Below, in pieces: positions 22,781-34,462 of a stretch of DNA of 64,000 nt; positions within the stretch are counted from its first letter, which is position 1; each line of letters starts with the position of its first letter. The DNA is from Phoronis australis. Taxonomy: Eukaryota; Phoronida; Phoronidae. The notes below the pieces were generated by a model, which saw only the letters and a list, made by a program, of their open reading frames with translations, ran no database searches and was not told the DNA's origin. The stretch spans positions 310,001 to 374,000 of the forward strand of contig NMRA01000096.1 of the NCBI GenBank assembly GCA_002633005.1. Reading direction: 5' to 3'. Made by a program: the position numbers and the translations under genes.

Positions 22781-25560
22781 ACTAAGAATGTTCAACCTAT
22801 TCCAACCAAACACGTTTTTTCGATCCTTAACTTAAATTTAAAATTTTATTTCATTTTACAGTGGTGTAGGCCTGTCGGTGCAAAAAATGAGCCGCCGACC
22901 GTACCCATCTGAACCGGCAAAAACATTCCATTGCTTTGGTAAAATGAATTGAAAGTATACACATTAAGATCAGACTGAAATGCATCTCTAGGTAAAACTA
23001 ATACTGTCAGTACGTTGTGCTTTGAAGAAAAATGCATATATTATAAACTGAATCTTTCATAAAAGCATTTTGAGGTCAAAGATAATAATGATGCGATATA
23101 TTGAGGTATGTGAGTTGCCGTAATCTTATGAACAGTTTTAGTGGAAACAATATTTGTCATGCTTGCATATGCGGATTTTGTGGGGCAGGATACAGTTTCG
23201 TATTTCAGATCCGTTTTGACTCATGTACAACATAACGTTACCGGATCTATGATATCATAAGGGGGGGGGGGGGGCAACATGTTGCNNNNNNNNNNNNNNN
23301 NNNNNNNNNCCCCCTCCCCTCCCCCCCTTCTCCGCTACGGGTCCTAGTTGCTGAACTCAATATTTCCTCACTTTTCACGAAGCAGCCAAAGGGGGGCCCT
23401 CCCTCCTTTAAATCCGCCTATGCTTAGTATCGGGACCATAAACTCTCATACATTGCACTAGTTCTCATTATATTGGCCGATCTCGCTGACACATTTCCGT
23501 GCACAGCCCCGTTTCGGAAGTACCGCCCGAACTGATTCAGGTAGCAGCTATCCATGACATGTTCCGAATGTACGAGCGGAACCTACTGTCAGAAATTCTC
23601 GTTACCACCAAAATAATGTATGTTCTAGTGGTTCGCGGAAAAAGCACGGGTCTCAGTCGCTAGGCTTATGAATTTATATTCTTGAGCGCAATTTCCGAGG
23701 ACCACTAGATTTTTGAAAAATGTGGAAATTCAAACAACGGACAAGAAGATAACATGAAAAAAGAGCGCTTTGCTCTTTCTCATTGGATTTATCCTGGAAC
23801 GAAAAATCTACTTTGAAATCGTTTAATGCGCCAAAGGTAGCGCCAATGACCTCCAGCCCGGTCATTTGAAATTCTGGGCAATGCGCTGGGCCTCGAACGC
23901 TTACTTGTCTTTACGTTCCCACTATCTAATCGACACGCTATTGCTAGTAAGTGCATGAATGACTACAATTTTAGACAAACACCTCTTGGCCACACATTTT
24001 TGCCAGAATATTCACCACACAAATTAAGGTCAATTTGAATCTTAAGCCAATTTTGCAAGGCAGATCCTGTTCATCTGTGTGTAGAAATAAGTTAGTGAAT
24101 GATTTCTCTTTGTAAATTATTTACATGTGTTCTTGCATCATAGTAAAGAAAAAAAATAAAGATTAGAATTATCTTTAACAAGAAGCTCACAGAGAATGCC
24201 TGGTGGAAATGAGGCTCCCCATTGGAGGTGTTTGTATATGGTATCATATTTGAAGATAGAAAACAACAGTACAGTTGTAAATCTGTGACCCACACATGCT
24301 AACCAGGTTAGCCCGAAACTTAAACAAAATCAAATTAGCAAGAATGTTGCTGTTGAAGAAATTAACTCTTTTCCATCCAAGATTCATAATTTACTAACTG
24401 GGCCTATTAAAAAAGAAACCAAAACAAAGGTTTTACATAAAATCAAAATGATGGTTTTCATAAAAGGCTTGCTTTCTGTAGTAAGGCAATTGTCAACCAT
24501 CAAGTCATTTCTGATTTCATCAAATGACTTTTGAGGCTCCATTTTCAAGCAATAAAAGTTTGTTTCCTAAATCTTACGATTGAAAAATTTTCAATTTATG
24601 CATTATAATTTACACAATAGTTTATCCATCATGTGACTGCATGTGAAAACTGTAATTTTCTGTTTTTAACACTGAGGAATTTCTGAAAAACTAACATGCA
24701 TACAACTGGAGCAGCAGGCATATATTTTTACAGTCAATGGAGATGAAAGTCCTTTTTAATAAATCTATGTACCAAGCTGTCGTTTTTGACAGCTATATTT
24801 CTATTGTCCAAACAAAAACAAAAAATTTGGTTAAAGTAAAGAAAAGTTATGGGCAACAATAATAAATTATATAATATAGGAATACTGCAGTTTTGAAAAA
24901 TGAAAGACAAAAGTTGGCAATTGCCTTAACTGTATGACGAATGTCTAACACAAACCTCATGCAGTGGTGTTCAATTAAGAAATACACATGGAAGTACTGG
25001 AAATATTTTAATTCTCATCTTCAATACAAAACTAGTCACAACATACCATTTTATGTTCAATTTCCCAAAATATATTGAAACAACAACTTGAGTAAAATTA
25101 GCAATAACCAGAGTCATCTTGTTTAAATCCCTATTGCACAGCAACCTCTAGGCCAACAGCAAAATGAATCTGTAACAGCAAATCACAACTTGAACAGCAG
25201 ACTTCTCCTGCTGTATTCATAACCTATAGTGACAAAGCAGGATTGAAAACATTTAAAAAATAATGTCACAAAAAAGTTTGGAACAAATTAAAACAGTCAA
25301 AAAATTAAAAATATTTCAATCTTTCTTCCACAATACAGAAATAGGTGTGTATAAACACATAATTTTCCAGTGCACTGGGCACATCACGTTTCCCCTTACC
25401 CAGAAGATCAACAATCTTGGATAACAGTGGATTACTGTAATTACCAAACTAGCCTAAAATCCAGACTTATTCAAAACTAGAAAATAAACAGAGAGAGTGA
25501 AGACTCCCCACGTGGCATTCTAATCCTCCAATCAAAGCAAATACCCAAAAGCTAAATTGC
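22781..25560. other. No gene recognised; contains an assembly gap
   Basis: A poly-G run precedes and a poly-C-rich run follows the gap at 23286-23309. At about 23395-23425 there is a hAT-like end (complement of GGCGGATTTAAAGGAGGG). No coding exon is supportable. Confidence 0.45.
23286..23309. other. Sequence gap (run of N)
   Basis: Undetermined bases flanked by homopolymeric G and C tracts, which are probably the reason for the gap. Confidence 0.98.
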
Positions 25561-26260
25561 TTTATTCATGCAGTTTGCTTGGGCACAAACTTTGTTGCAT
25601 GCAGGCCATGCAAGTTATCACAGCAAACGATTGAAATACTTTAATTTAACTCTAGGATTGCTGATGTTGATTTTGGGCCAAATAAGTAGTAGAAAACCCA
25701 GCACAATTGTTGTAAAAATTTTGCATTCGCTCCAAAAACTTAAATGTCCTTTGTCAGTGCTGCAGAGATACAATGTTGTATACAGGTTTAACTGCCAGTG
25801 TGGTGAGTTTTATGTTGGTATGACAACTAGATTAGGTGAAAGAGCAAAAGAACATTCTAACAGTGACAACAGTGCCCTCTGTATCCATTCCTTGGTAACA
25901 GACCATGTAATAAATTATGCTAATCCTACAATTCTTCAGAATGATATAAATAGATCCAAATTGCCTGTAGGAGAGCCCTATTGTTGATCTAAATGCTAGG
26001 GCTTCACTGAATGGCAACCTGGGGTTACTTGAGCTCACCCTCAGGGGATGACTTTGACCTTTGCATGTGACTGCTTTACAAGTGAGTTTTGATTCAGTTG
26101 ATTTTGTTACTTGTCTGTTGTGGTTTGATATACTCCTTGAGGATGATGAATTGAACTTCAGCGAAACATTGGACTCATGTATATAAGTAAATACAGAATG
26201 CTAACAGCAACTGTGCTGGGTTTTCTAACTCTAGGACGTTCAAACAGCAGTCCAATGGCC
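25560..26260 (+). mobile_element. Penelope-like retroelement remnant with GIY-YIG domain
   Basis: The plus-strand frame ending at 25987 encodes NVVYRFNCQCGEFYVGMTTR, then LGERAKEH, SALCIHSL and a downstream H. This is the core of the GIY-YIG endonuclease module that ends the protein of many Penelope-like elements (V-Y-x-F/I-x-C...C...Y-V/I-G...R...R...EH...H). No reverse transcriptase is visible upstream, so the copy is 5'-truncated. Downstream, at about 26136-26175, a GATGATGA...GCGAAACATT segment resembles the hammerhead-ribozyme-bearing tails of such elements. A 20-base phrase (TAGAAAACCCAGCACAATTG) near 25692 recurs inverted near 26206, roughly framing the copy. Confidence 0.7.
25568..25987 (+). 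pseudogene. GIY-YIG endonuclease fragment of a retroelement
   Basis: A 139-codon frame whose first ~60 residues are uninformative. The recognisable domain begins around residue 74 (VVYRFNC) and includes the Y-V-G, R and E-H positions expected of the active site. It stops soon after the domain at VGEPYC. Without an upstream polymerase it cannot be an autonomous element protein. Confidence 0.65.
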
Positions 26261-26365
26261 CCATTGTGGGACATCGTTCCTAAATTAACAGGTCCTCACT
26301 TATGACCACTTTATCATGTCACCAATACAATGCATAATGTTTGGAACCGTAAGGCAGAATTCACA

Positions 26366-26371
26366 TTTATT
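26366..26371 (-). terminator. Candidate polyadenylation signal of the PEAK-family gene
   Basis: TTTATT on the plus strand (AATAAA on the gene's strand), about 460 bases beyond the stop codon at 26834. No experimental support. Confidence 0.35.
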
Positions 26372-26833
26372 CAAACAATTATAGCACATCAGAGAACTTG
26401 AAAAGTGCGACCTTAAGACAAAATGCGGACACTTGCATCAATAGCAAATAAAGAAATGCATGATTTAAAAGTATTATAAGCAAATACCACTTATAATTTG
26501 CGTACCCAGAAGTTGTAGTCGGGGACACATGGTCGTTTTGTTGGTAATTGGTAAGCATCGGCTAAAAGCTCAATAAATTGCTCACACAAGGATCATGTTT
26601 GTACTGTTGAAATTGAGACAATTAAAGAAAAATAGTGCCAGTATTGCAAAAAATCAGGTGTAAACCTGAACACTGATACAGCAAATTAAAAGTAGATTAA
26701 ATACAAAACAAAACAAACAAAAAGAAATTACTGTGTAAAAAAAAGTGAGAAATTACATTGTTCAGTTTAAAGCAAAACTTGAGTTAAACTTCAGCTGCAA
26801 GGGTTAAAATGAGGATGCAAGAAGACTTGCGGT

Positions 26834-27625
26834 TCAGCTGGAACTAAATAACTTGATCACTTCACATAGTTTAACTGCATCAACATCTATGAGAAACTCG
26901 AGCTGATGGGCAGCAGGAGTGGTTGTCGTGGTTACAAGCAGTCCTAGAAGTTTGGTCTTCTCCACGGTCAGCCACATGTTAGTCGCCTCTACCTGATCAG
27001 TTGACTCCAGGATATTCCGTCTATCAACATCGCCTGGACCCCACAGGAAGCATTCCAGCACCACCTGGTGGTCACCCAATGTAGCTCGGTTCATTTCACT
27101 TAAAAATTTAAGCACATCATTGAACTGACCCGCATCTGTTCCCACAGAACTTTTCATGACTTTTGCCATGTCTGACATCAACTGTAAGAACACTTGGTTG
27201 TCCTCACATATGTTGCCTGATCTCACCTCGAGTGAGAGACATCCATGTTGACCAGGATCTCCACTGCACACCAAAACATCCCCAACAGACCATCCGGTCC
27301 TCTGATTATCACTTTCAAGCTGGCGATCAGCCCTGACAGTCTGCGTCTCATGATAGACAGACAGCAATTTGCACAATTCCAATAGATACAGAGCTGCCTT
27401 ATGGTAGCCTTGAACTGTATTTGTTTGAATGGATCTGCACAGTGCCATCTTCAGTTCACTAACAGAACTGGTTGGTATGACCGTCACGTCTACAGTCCCA
27501 ACCAAGACTGGGACATTTGCCGGGGGACTCTGTGTTGTGAAGGTGGGTAGGAATATGAGGGAACCCTCCGAGTTCAAAGCAACATGACAATGTTCACTGC
27601 TGCCGTGTTGAATATATTGAGAAAG
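26834..27625 (-). CDS. PEAK1: PEAK-family terminal exon (rest of pseudokinase)
   Basis: Acceptor GGTTTCAG, 263 codons to the stop. Encodes NVPVLVGTV, a helix GYHKAALYLLELCKLLSVYH at the usual place before the catalytic loop, a degenerate loop region (VRADRQLESDN), and the family's C-terminal FLWGPG...MWLTVEKTKLLGLLV. No HRD or DFG motif is visible, consistent with a pseudokinase. Confidence 0.82.
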   Translation of the reverse strand, partial: LSQYIQHGSSEHCHVALNSEGSLIFLPTFTTQSPPANVPVLVGTVDVTVIPTSSVSELKMALCRSIQTNTVQGYHKAALYLLELCKLLSVYHETQTVRADRQLESDNQRTGWSVGDVLVCSGDPGQHGCLSLEVRSGNICEDNQVFLQLMSDMAKVMKSSVGTDAGQFNDVLKFLSEMNRATLGDHQVVLECFLWGPGDVDRRNILESTDQVEATNMWLTVEKTKLLGLLVTTTTTPAAHQLEFLIDVDAVKLCEVIKLFSSS

Positions 27626-30600
27626 CTGAAACCAAGAAGAGTATTAGTGAAATGACTCCACAAAGAAAACGAATCCCATGAGATCTTAAGTTTTTATAAA
27701 GCGCTATTTACAAAAACATATAATATCACTAATACTAGAAACTCCCGAGTCATCGTCTAAAGACACATTAAGATTTAATAAGAAACAACAAAGTTTTGTC
27801 AACAGAAACAATCAAGATAATCCTTGCAATGGATAAACTATATCTTCTTTACTTGTAGACCAAAAAACCAATTATACCACTCCTAGTACTGTTGTCAAAT
27901 AAATAGCCCCTGAAGAAACTTAGCAGCCAGACTTACAGCGAGTACGCAGATGGTGGTTGACTTGTGTTGTGCTCTGTAGCATGAGTTACCCTGGCTGGTA
28001 CACACCAGTGAACCTTCCACCAAGTTGAAGTCAACCCACTGGAATGAACAGCCAGCACTGAGACACCAGTCAAGCGATTTGTCACTGGGAATCCTATTCA
28101 ACATCTGTTTAACATAACCACTGTTCAAGTCGCTGATCATGCCAAGGGTTTGCTCATGTGGGCTTTTTGTGCAGACCTTCAGTTCAAAGTTTCTCCCATG
28201 TGATGGAGACTGTGACTGGGCGTCTTGTTTCCACACGAGAACGTAAGGGTCCTGCACAGACAGTACCGTTGAGACACTGTCCGAATTCCGTGATTTTGTA
28301 CGACGTCTTGGCATTGGTACCGGTGCCGGTTCTTGACTCTCGTCGGCACCATCTACAGTAGCATTCCCACCACTCTGGATAACATCAAAACCAAACTGAA
28401 TGCAATGAAATTGGAAAATTAGCGAAACATTTTCAACAGAGTTAAAATTAAAGCAATTAGCTTCCTGTTACACTTCAACTTGAACTTGCACGCTAATTAC
28501 CCATCTCTTGCAATTGCTTGACCAAATTAGCTAGAAATACAACATATAGCGACGATGTGAGTATGAAGTAGGCTGAAAATCGCCAAATATTTTTAAGACA
28601 GTGTTGTGGCAAAAATGATCCACAGCAAATCAGTGTACCGTGTCCAGTAAGTAACCGGTGACATGGTGCTGGGGAATAACGCTGCATGATCCCGGCTAAG
28701 TGAGCACGCGAAGTACGCAATAAGCGCAAATGTCACTATTTGCAGATTTTTTTTCACATTTACAAGTTGTCATTGAATACATCTGCACTTTGATAAGCGT
28801 AGATAATGTTAAAATAGCATTGCTGTTAAGTTCCTGCTTTACATTAGCATAGTTAGGAGTATGCATCTTTAAAGCAATGCCTACAAAATGATTCAGTTCT
28901 GGGATTGGAAAGAGCCACTACTGCTCGAGACCAGGCTCTACAAGCTGACTCGTCAAAAGCGTGTCATTTCCTTGGCCGAGCATGGTCTCAGGGAATAGTG
29001 AACAGGCAAGACCAAAAATCCTGTCTTGTTAGAGCAAGGAACAAGTTGAGACCAATTTTTAGTAGCATGTGGTCTGAGTGAACGAAAAGTTTGCTTCTTG
29101 GACAGACTGGGGTTTTAAAGTCTCTTTAATAGAGTGAGGATGCCCTTTTTCATATTTCAGGCAGTATAACAGGAGTTTTGAAGCCCTTTGGGTGATTTCT
29201 ACAAAAATGAAAATAAAAATTATAGCAATTCTTCAAACTGGAAGGGCAACACCATAAGCAAACCAAACAATGCAAACACTGCGTCTGATCGGCTTTTAAT
29301 TAACATTGCTATTGCATTAGGTTTATTACCTGCTCTGGAATCATTGTTAAGTCGAATGACCAATCGTTATGAAATGAGGCTGGAATTGATAATCAATGTT
29401 GCCCCACCCTTGAGCACATATTAAGAGAACATAGCTTTCTCGAACAAGCGTTTTTAGAACTCGTTCATTGCCTAACACTTTCGAGTCTAAGGAACTGCTA
29501 TTTTTATAGCAATCAACTAAAATGGTTTGGCATACTTTTCATAACAACTAAACCATGCCAAATTGACCTAAATGCTTTAAAAAAACAGTAACATTCTCAA
29601 TTCACTCTATTGCTATAGGCAAACCCCGTCTTGCAGGATTCTCCATTTCAGTTGCTACAACCCACCTCTCTCATAGCAATCTCTAATTCAGCCGCGATGA
29701 CTTCCTGACTGTGACGCTTCAACTGTTTCTCAATCTCTTTCATTGAGTCTAGTGTCACTGCAGTAATTGGCTCTAGATAACCCTCCAGTGCTGACCCCTG
29801 GCTGTTACACGTAGAACCTGCAAATGGTGACAGAAACCACATGCATAAGTCATAACAAATGAATTTCAATAACTGAAATATGGTGAAACAACATTATTTC
29901 TTTCAACTGTTCGCGAACATTATCTACAGCTTCAAAAACAATTTGTTACTGGCCTCACCAAAACTGAAAAGCTAAGCTAAATCCAGAATAGCGCACTTTT
30001 AAAAGCTTTATTTTTCTATCACTCAAACTTCAAAGAGTACATGGTTGTGTTTCAAAATATTATTGATCAGACATTCAAACAACCTATAAGCACATTTTTG
30101 CAGAGACAAAGAAAAAAATCAGATGTGTCGGCAAAAACTTTAGCTTTAACTTTAGATTTCAGAAGCGAATCACGAATGCTATTGAAATTATCATGACATG
30201 GCAGTAGTAATCTTTATTCAACCGCTTCCACAGTACAAGTTACCGTTGAAACAAAGACATGTGTAAGGCAGTTGTCTGCACTATATCCATTCAAATAATT
30301 GTTAGAATCTGGGGTGTTTTAGCAGAAAGAATTCAAAGACTACTAAATGTTTTGCATCTCAATGCAAGTTGTGGTTTAAAGGCCAACGCAGCCTGCTTTG
30401 TGAATTCAAACTTGTATTTGTCATACCTGCTACTTGCAGCAGTCATACACAACAGAGAATTTCAATTTGTGAGTTCATTTTTGTTTTTCAGCTAAGGGAC
30501 TACCATACAATCTATATTCTCAGGTTTTGCACAGCCTACGGAAAGCTACCATACAATCCATATTCTCAGGTTTTGCATAGCCTACAGAAAATTACCATAC

Positions 30601-33600
30601 AATCCATATTCTCAGTTTTGCACAGCCTACGGAAAACTACCATACAATCCATATTCTCAGATTTTGCACAGCCTATGGAAAACTACCATACAATCCATAT
30701 TCTCAGGTTTTGCACAGCCTACGGAAAAGAGAATTAAAGCTGAGAAAACTAAGCCCATCCAACCCAAAACTTGTTTTATCTGTAAAGAATTCTTATTTGC
30801 AAAAAAATATTGCCTGCTTACAGGTGTTACCCTCCGAGGAAGGGGCTCCCACCAGATCATACATATTCTCCTCCTTCTTGAGGTTCCCCAGAACAGCAGA
30901 GCCTTCTGAAGGTAGTTGCTCATAGTGGTTACCTCCCCTGGGCGGATCAGGAGGTGGTAAACTGGGGCAGTCGTGGTCAAGGTCATCTTTACCATCTTTA
31001 TTTAAGGAGTGGTCAACTGTAACAAATCAAAACTGAAACTCAGTTTCCACTGACAGCTGGATTTTAAAGCTATTTACCAAAACTGATCTCAAAGCATCTC
31101 TAAGTGATTATCACATGTTTAACAGTGTAAGAAGTCTCAGTTGTGAGTCACATTTCCTGAAATGTAAAATGAAGGAGAGCTGTCCAATTCCAATTTCTTT
31201 AGTTATTATTTGGCGAAATGTATTTCGCTCTGACACTAATTTTTTGTTTTTTGTTTGTTTGCACTCTACAATGTTGCATTTGCCTGTCACTGATAATGCC
31301 TCAGGCTGAACCACCAAGGCATTATAGATAACACAGCAATCTGACAATTAACACCTGTGTTTCGTAAAACCACAAAACCTGTGAAAATGCAAGATCACGC
31401 AATACTTCGCGAGATATTGCCATGCATTACAAGCAAACAATGTGATCACACTAGCGTCTACAGAACACGGCTCAGGTTAAGGATCAGCCGGAGAGTTCTT
31501 TACAGCAACGTCACATGCACAAGTAACGAAATTGACTGAATGCAGACAATGTGTTAATTATAGAGGATTGCAAGCAGTAAGGGAACTGAAATGACCATGC
31601 AGTCACACAGTTGCCTATTAAAAAAACTAAAAGATCTAAACGAACAAGGTTGGAGAGGCCGTTCAGCTGAAAATGGGCACTAAGACAGACAAATAAATAC
31701 TGAAGTCACCTGAAGCATGACTCTTGCTTGGTAGGCTAACTTGCTTTGATAACTTCTTCTTAGAGGACACAACATCAAAGGTGCTCACCTGAAAGTGGAG
31801 TACAATGCAATGAAATACCACACCAGGCAATGAAATACCACACCACTGCTGCAGTGTCCAAGTTTGACAATTTAGTTGCATTATGTACATTCAAAAAACA
31901 GTTTTTTTGGTCCATTCTAAAGTGTAATTCTGAAACAAATAATAATAAATACAACAAAAATTGTTTTACCCTGTACTGACGATCTACAGCAAGCGTCTCG
32001 GCAGGCAGTGTAGATGAACGTTGTCGGTTGCCAACAGGTGGTGGAGGTGGGCGGGTTTTCCTGATGTTGACTGGCACCTTCCGCTGCAGAGGTGATGTCC
32101 CCACCTTGATGTCCCTGCCAGGTGAATCCTGCAACTTGTGATGAGGACTCGTCACCAGATGATCACATTGCTCCTGGTCAACTGCGTCAGAACTAGCACC
32201 TTTCATGGAAGATGTGGATTTGTTACCAGGGGGCGGGGGAGGAGGTGGCCTCTTACAGGGAGATTTTTTCACAGATCTGTTTGACTGCTCCACCAACATC
32301 TCTTTGTTATCATTAGAGGGATTGGCTTGCAAGGTGCTGTCTACACTGCTTGAGCAAACCACTGCTCCCTCAATACAGCTAGTTCGCGACATCAATACTG
32401 GTTCACTGATGTCTTTTCTAGCTTCTTTTCCAGCCAAGCTGCCTTCTTCATCTGAGAATATGGCGGAATCATCCACATGTCCCAAGCTACTAGCCAGCCA
32501 TGATTCAACATACAGCTTGGCCTCGGGAGACAAAGCACCAGGAACGCTGGACAGATCGTCGTCGCCCGTGTCTCTACTGCGGAATTTCAGCAACTTCTTG
32601 AAGAAGGATTTGCCTTTCTTGTCCTTTCGCTCTTTCACATAACTGTCATCACCAGCGACATCTAGTGGTGGGGATACTGGTCTTACAGTAGCTTGTAATC
32701 CAATGTCTTTATTACTCAAATAGTTTTCCTGGTTATTCAGACGTGTTGCATACGTTTGTTTCTTCTGAGATATTTTGACCTTATCATCTGAACCTTCTCC
32801 ACTAGGTGGAGATGGTGCATGTCGCTTTTGTTTAGTCTTACTGAAATCCACCGTCTTCGCTATGGTTGCCATTTTGGCTGCAAATGCAGGGTTTTTGGTA
32901 GCAGAAAGACGAGCATGCTCATTCCTAATGAAAGGGTTTTCATTGGGCGAGTCTGGCGTCTTTTCTGCTGTGATGATGCCAACAGGTTCATAGATACCGC
33001 CCTTATCAGCATCAGAACTTTTATTCTCCACGTGTTCAGGCCTGGGAGGTGGCGGTTTACTTTTCGGAGAAGCGGTTTTGTGTGTGGGACTGGTCTTGGC
33101 TGCCTTTTGAGGAGGTGATCCTGCTCTTTCTTGACCAGGACCAGGAGCTGGTGAGGTTGGCAAAGCGGGGGCTTCAGAGTCTGGCTCTTGTAGGGGCAAG
33201 CTAGTGCTGACGTCAACTATAGTGTATGGTGACACGATGGATGATGGTGTGAGATCAACGACACGGTAAGGGCGGGCAAACTGATGCTTAGGACTCTTCG
33301 TCACTTGATAGGCCTCCACAGGGACCTTCTGATGGGCAAGTTCTGATGGACTTAATGGTGATTGTCTCGTCGTGGTTTGCAATGACTTTATATCAAGCAC
33401 AAAGTAATTGGGTTCTGTGACAACTTGGCTTTCACTGGTTGGAATCTTATAATGGTCTGCTGCGGCACCACTGGGAGAACATGCAGTTGTTATGGACAAG
33501 GGGGACTTATAATGATCCACAGCACTAACCTGCAATTTACTGCCATAATCGCTGCTATTTTCAGCAGTCGACTGAGATGACAGTGAAAACCGATTAAGCT

Positions 33601-34462
33601 TTTCTGCTACAAGAACGCCACCTTGTCCTCGCAGATCATCCAAGTGATTTGCTCGGAAAATTGACGAAACAGATTCTTTGCAGTCACTTTGCATTTTAGA
33701 ACGCATAGGGAATGTACCGTAAGTTTTGTCAGACTGACTTTCTTTGTTGCACTTCTGACTTCTGAAGAAATTTACGTCTTCGTATTCTAAGCTTCTGGAA
33801 GACGCATTCGCATTGTCAATTCGAGTGACTGACTCGAGGGAACTATTTCGTCTTGTATTATCAAAAGTTAACGTGGCAAACTGTTTTTCCTCCTCAGACA
33901 TAGGACCCTGAACTCCAAGGGTTGCATTGCCTTCAAACACCTCCTCTTCTTCATCATCAGCGTGACTAAGTAATCCTCCATCGTAGCCTATTATCTCCGG
34001 ATCATCAGCTGTGAAGCCAACAGATCGGACACGCTCTTTTTTAGACTTATGATCGACGTCATCCCTTTTATCGCTTGCTTTCCTCTTGGAGGGAGACTGT
34101 GAAGCGTCCAATTTCTTCAACGATTGACTGCAGTCATAGGAGATGCTGCGCGATATCTCATTCTCTTTATCCTCAGTTGAGGCAGCAGGAAAACTGTCAC
34201 TATTTCTCTGATTTGATTTGACACTTGACTTTTTAACAATTTGAATGTCAGTTTTTGGTTTAACAAATTTTGGAAATCTCTCATTGTTGCTCTGCGTAGT
34301 ACTACCAACAGTGTTTACTGGTTTTGCCAACAACTTTGGCTTGACAGGTGTAGAGGGCTTTGCTTGGGCAGGAACTGCAGCGTGATCCTGCCGATGCTTG
34401 AGACAGTTCACGCACAGATCCCTCCGCCAGGCATTCTCTTGAAAGTCTGTACAACTGGACAT
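26834..34462 (-). CDS. PEAK1: PEAK1/PRAG1-family scaffold pseudokinase, 6 coding exons, 1386 aa
   Basis: Exons are 34462-31970 (coding part), 31788-31710, 31016-30831, 29817-29666, 28395-27937 and 27625-26834. All have GT-AG borders and compatible phases. PEAK proteins are catalytically inactive kinases that act as Tyr-phosphorylated adaptors in Src, Shc, Grb2 and Crk signalling at the cortex and adhesions. Seen: an N-terminal FQENAW...C.NC motif (residues 7-20) like that opening PEAK1/PRAG1; a long low-complexity region with Tyr motifs (YEDV, YFVLDI, PYRVVDL, PYTIVDVS, YEPVGII); two proline runs (about 741 and 806) before a basic FFKKLLKF block's downstream tail; and a C-terminal domain with a WVDFNL...CYRA N-lobe start and LWGPG...WLTVEKTKLLGLL end, matching the family. 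Start ATG is 4 bases after a splice acceptor, so a non-coding 5' exon exists. Length fits PRAG1 (about 1400) and PEAK1 (about 1750). The name covers the probable single pre-duplication orthologue. Confidence 0.82.
27937..28395 (-). CDS. PEAK1: PEAK-family coding exon 5 (start of pseudokinase)
   Basis: A 459-base phase-0 exon, acceptor GCATTCAG, donor GCT|GTAAGT. It encodes residues 971-1123: a linker with a PRRRTKSR patch, then SLDWCLSAGCSFQWVDFNL and CYRAQHKSTTICVLA, the beginning of the N-lobe. A canonical glycine-rich loop is not evident. Confidence 0.8.
28465..28880 (+). repeat. Dispersed repeat family E, copy 1 (PEAK intron 4)
   Basis: About 400 bases matching the complement of 63395-63845 throughout. 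Shared phrases include GTGACATGGTGCTGGGGAATAA (in part), ATTTGCAGATTTTTT, CACATTTACAAGTTGTCA and AGCGTAGAT. No coding potential or clear termini, so class is unknown. Confidence 0.75.
28881..29665. other. Remainder of PEAK-family intron 4
   Basis: Non-coding. The 78-codon plus-strand frame at 29188 is not recognisable. No repeat boundary seen. Confidence 0.5.
29666..29817 (-). CDS. PEAK1: PEAK-family coding exon 4
   Basis: A 152-base exon, acceptor TTTGCAG, donor GAG|GTGGGT. It encodes about 50 residues ending in a predicted amphipathic helix (SMKEIEKQLKRHSQEV...ELEIAMRE). By position it may belong to the helical dimerisation region that precedes the pseudokinase in this family; that assignment is inference. 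Confidence 0.75.
29818..30498. other. Part of PEAK-family intron 3, no feature recognised
   Basis: AT-rich and non-coding by inspection. It leads into the minisatellite beginning at 30499. Confidence 0.5.
30499..30728. repeat. 46-bp minisatellite, five copies, in PEAK-family intron 3
   Basis: A unit opening CTACCATACAATCCATATTC and ending GCACAGCCTACGGAAA repeats five times head to tail with a few substitutions and single-base deletions. It generates overlapping open frames on both strands that are not genes. Confidence 0.92.
30831..31016 (-). CDS. PEAK1: PEAK-family coding exon 3
   Basis: A 186-base exon, acceptor TTACAG, donor GAGG|GTAACA. It encodes residues 858-919, including LPPPDPPRGGNHYEQL and ENMYDLVG. 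These are Pro-rich and Tyr-containing stretches typical of the disordered scaffold part. Confidence 0.8.
31017..31709. other. PEAK-family intron 2
   Basis: Non-coding between exons 2 and 3. No repeat or additional exon recognised. Confidence 0.5.
31710..31788 (-). CDS. PEAK1: PEAK-family coding exon 2
   Basis: A 79-base exon between ACTTTCAG and G|GTGACT. It encodes VSTFDVVSSKKKLSKQVSLP and a few more residues, a short basic, disordered linker. Supported by phase compatibility on both sides. Confidence 0.7.

Noticed and set aside
23255-23330. G-run and C-run around the gap as a hairpin or telomere-like feature
   Set aside because: Sequence is unreliable next to the gap and the homopolymers may be misread.
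30499-30728. CRISPR-like spacing of repeats
   Set aside because: Units are contiguous without unique spacers and the sequence is animal genomic DNA; it is a minisatellite.
30369-30737. 122-codon frame with repeated peptide
   Set aside because: Generated by the intronic 46-bp minisatellite; frames are open on both strands there.
31775-31969. C-terminal continuation of the large PEAK frame to 31775
   Set aside because: It passes a good donor at 31969 and continues into intronic sequence containing a small local repeat. Downstream exons join in phase instead.
32205-32642. 145-codon plus-strand frame with Gly run
   Set aside because: Antisense shadow of the PEAK-family exon; the glycine run is the complement of the proline codons.
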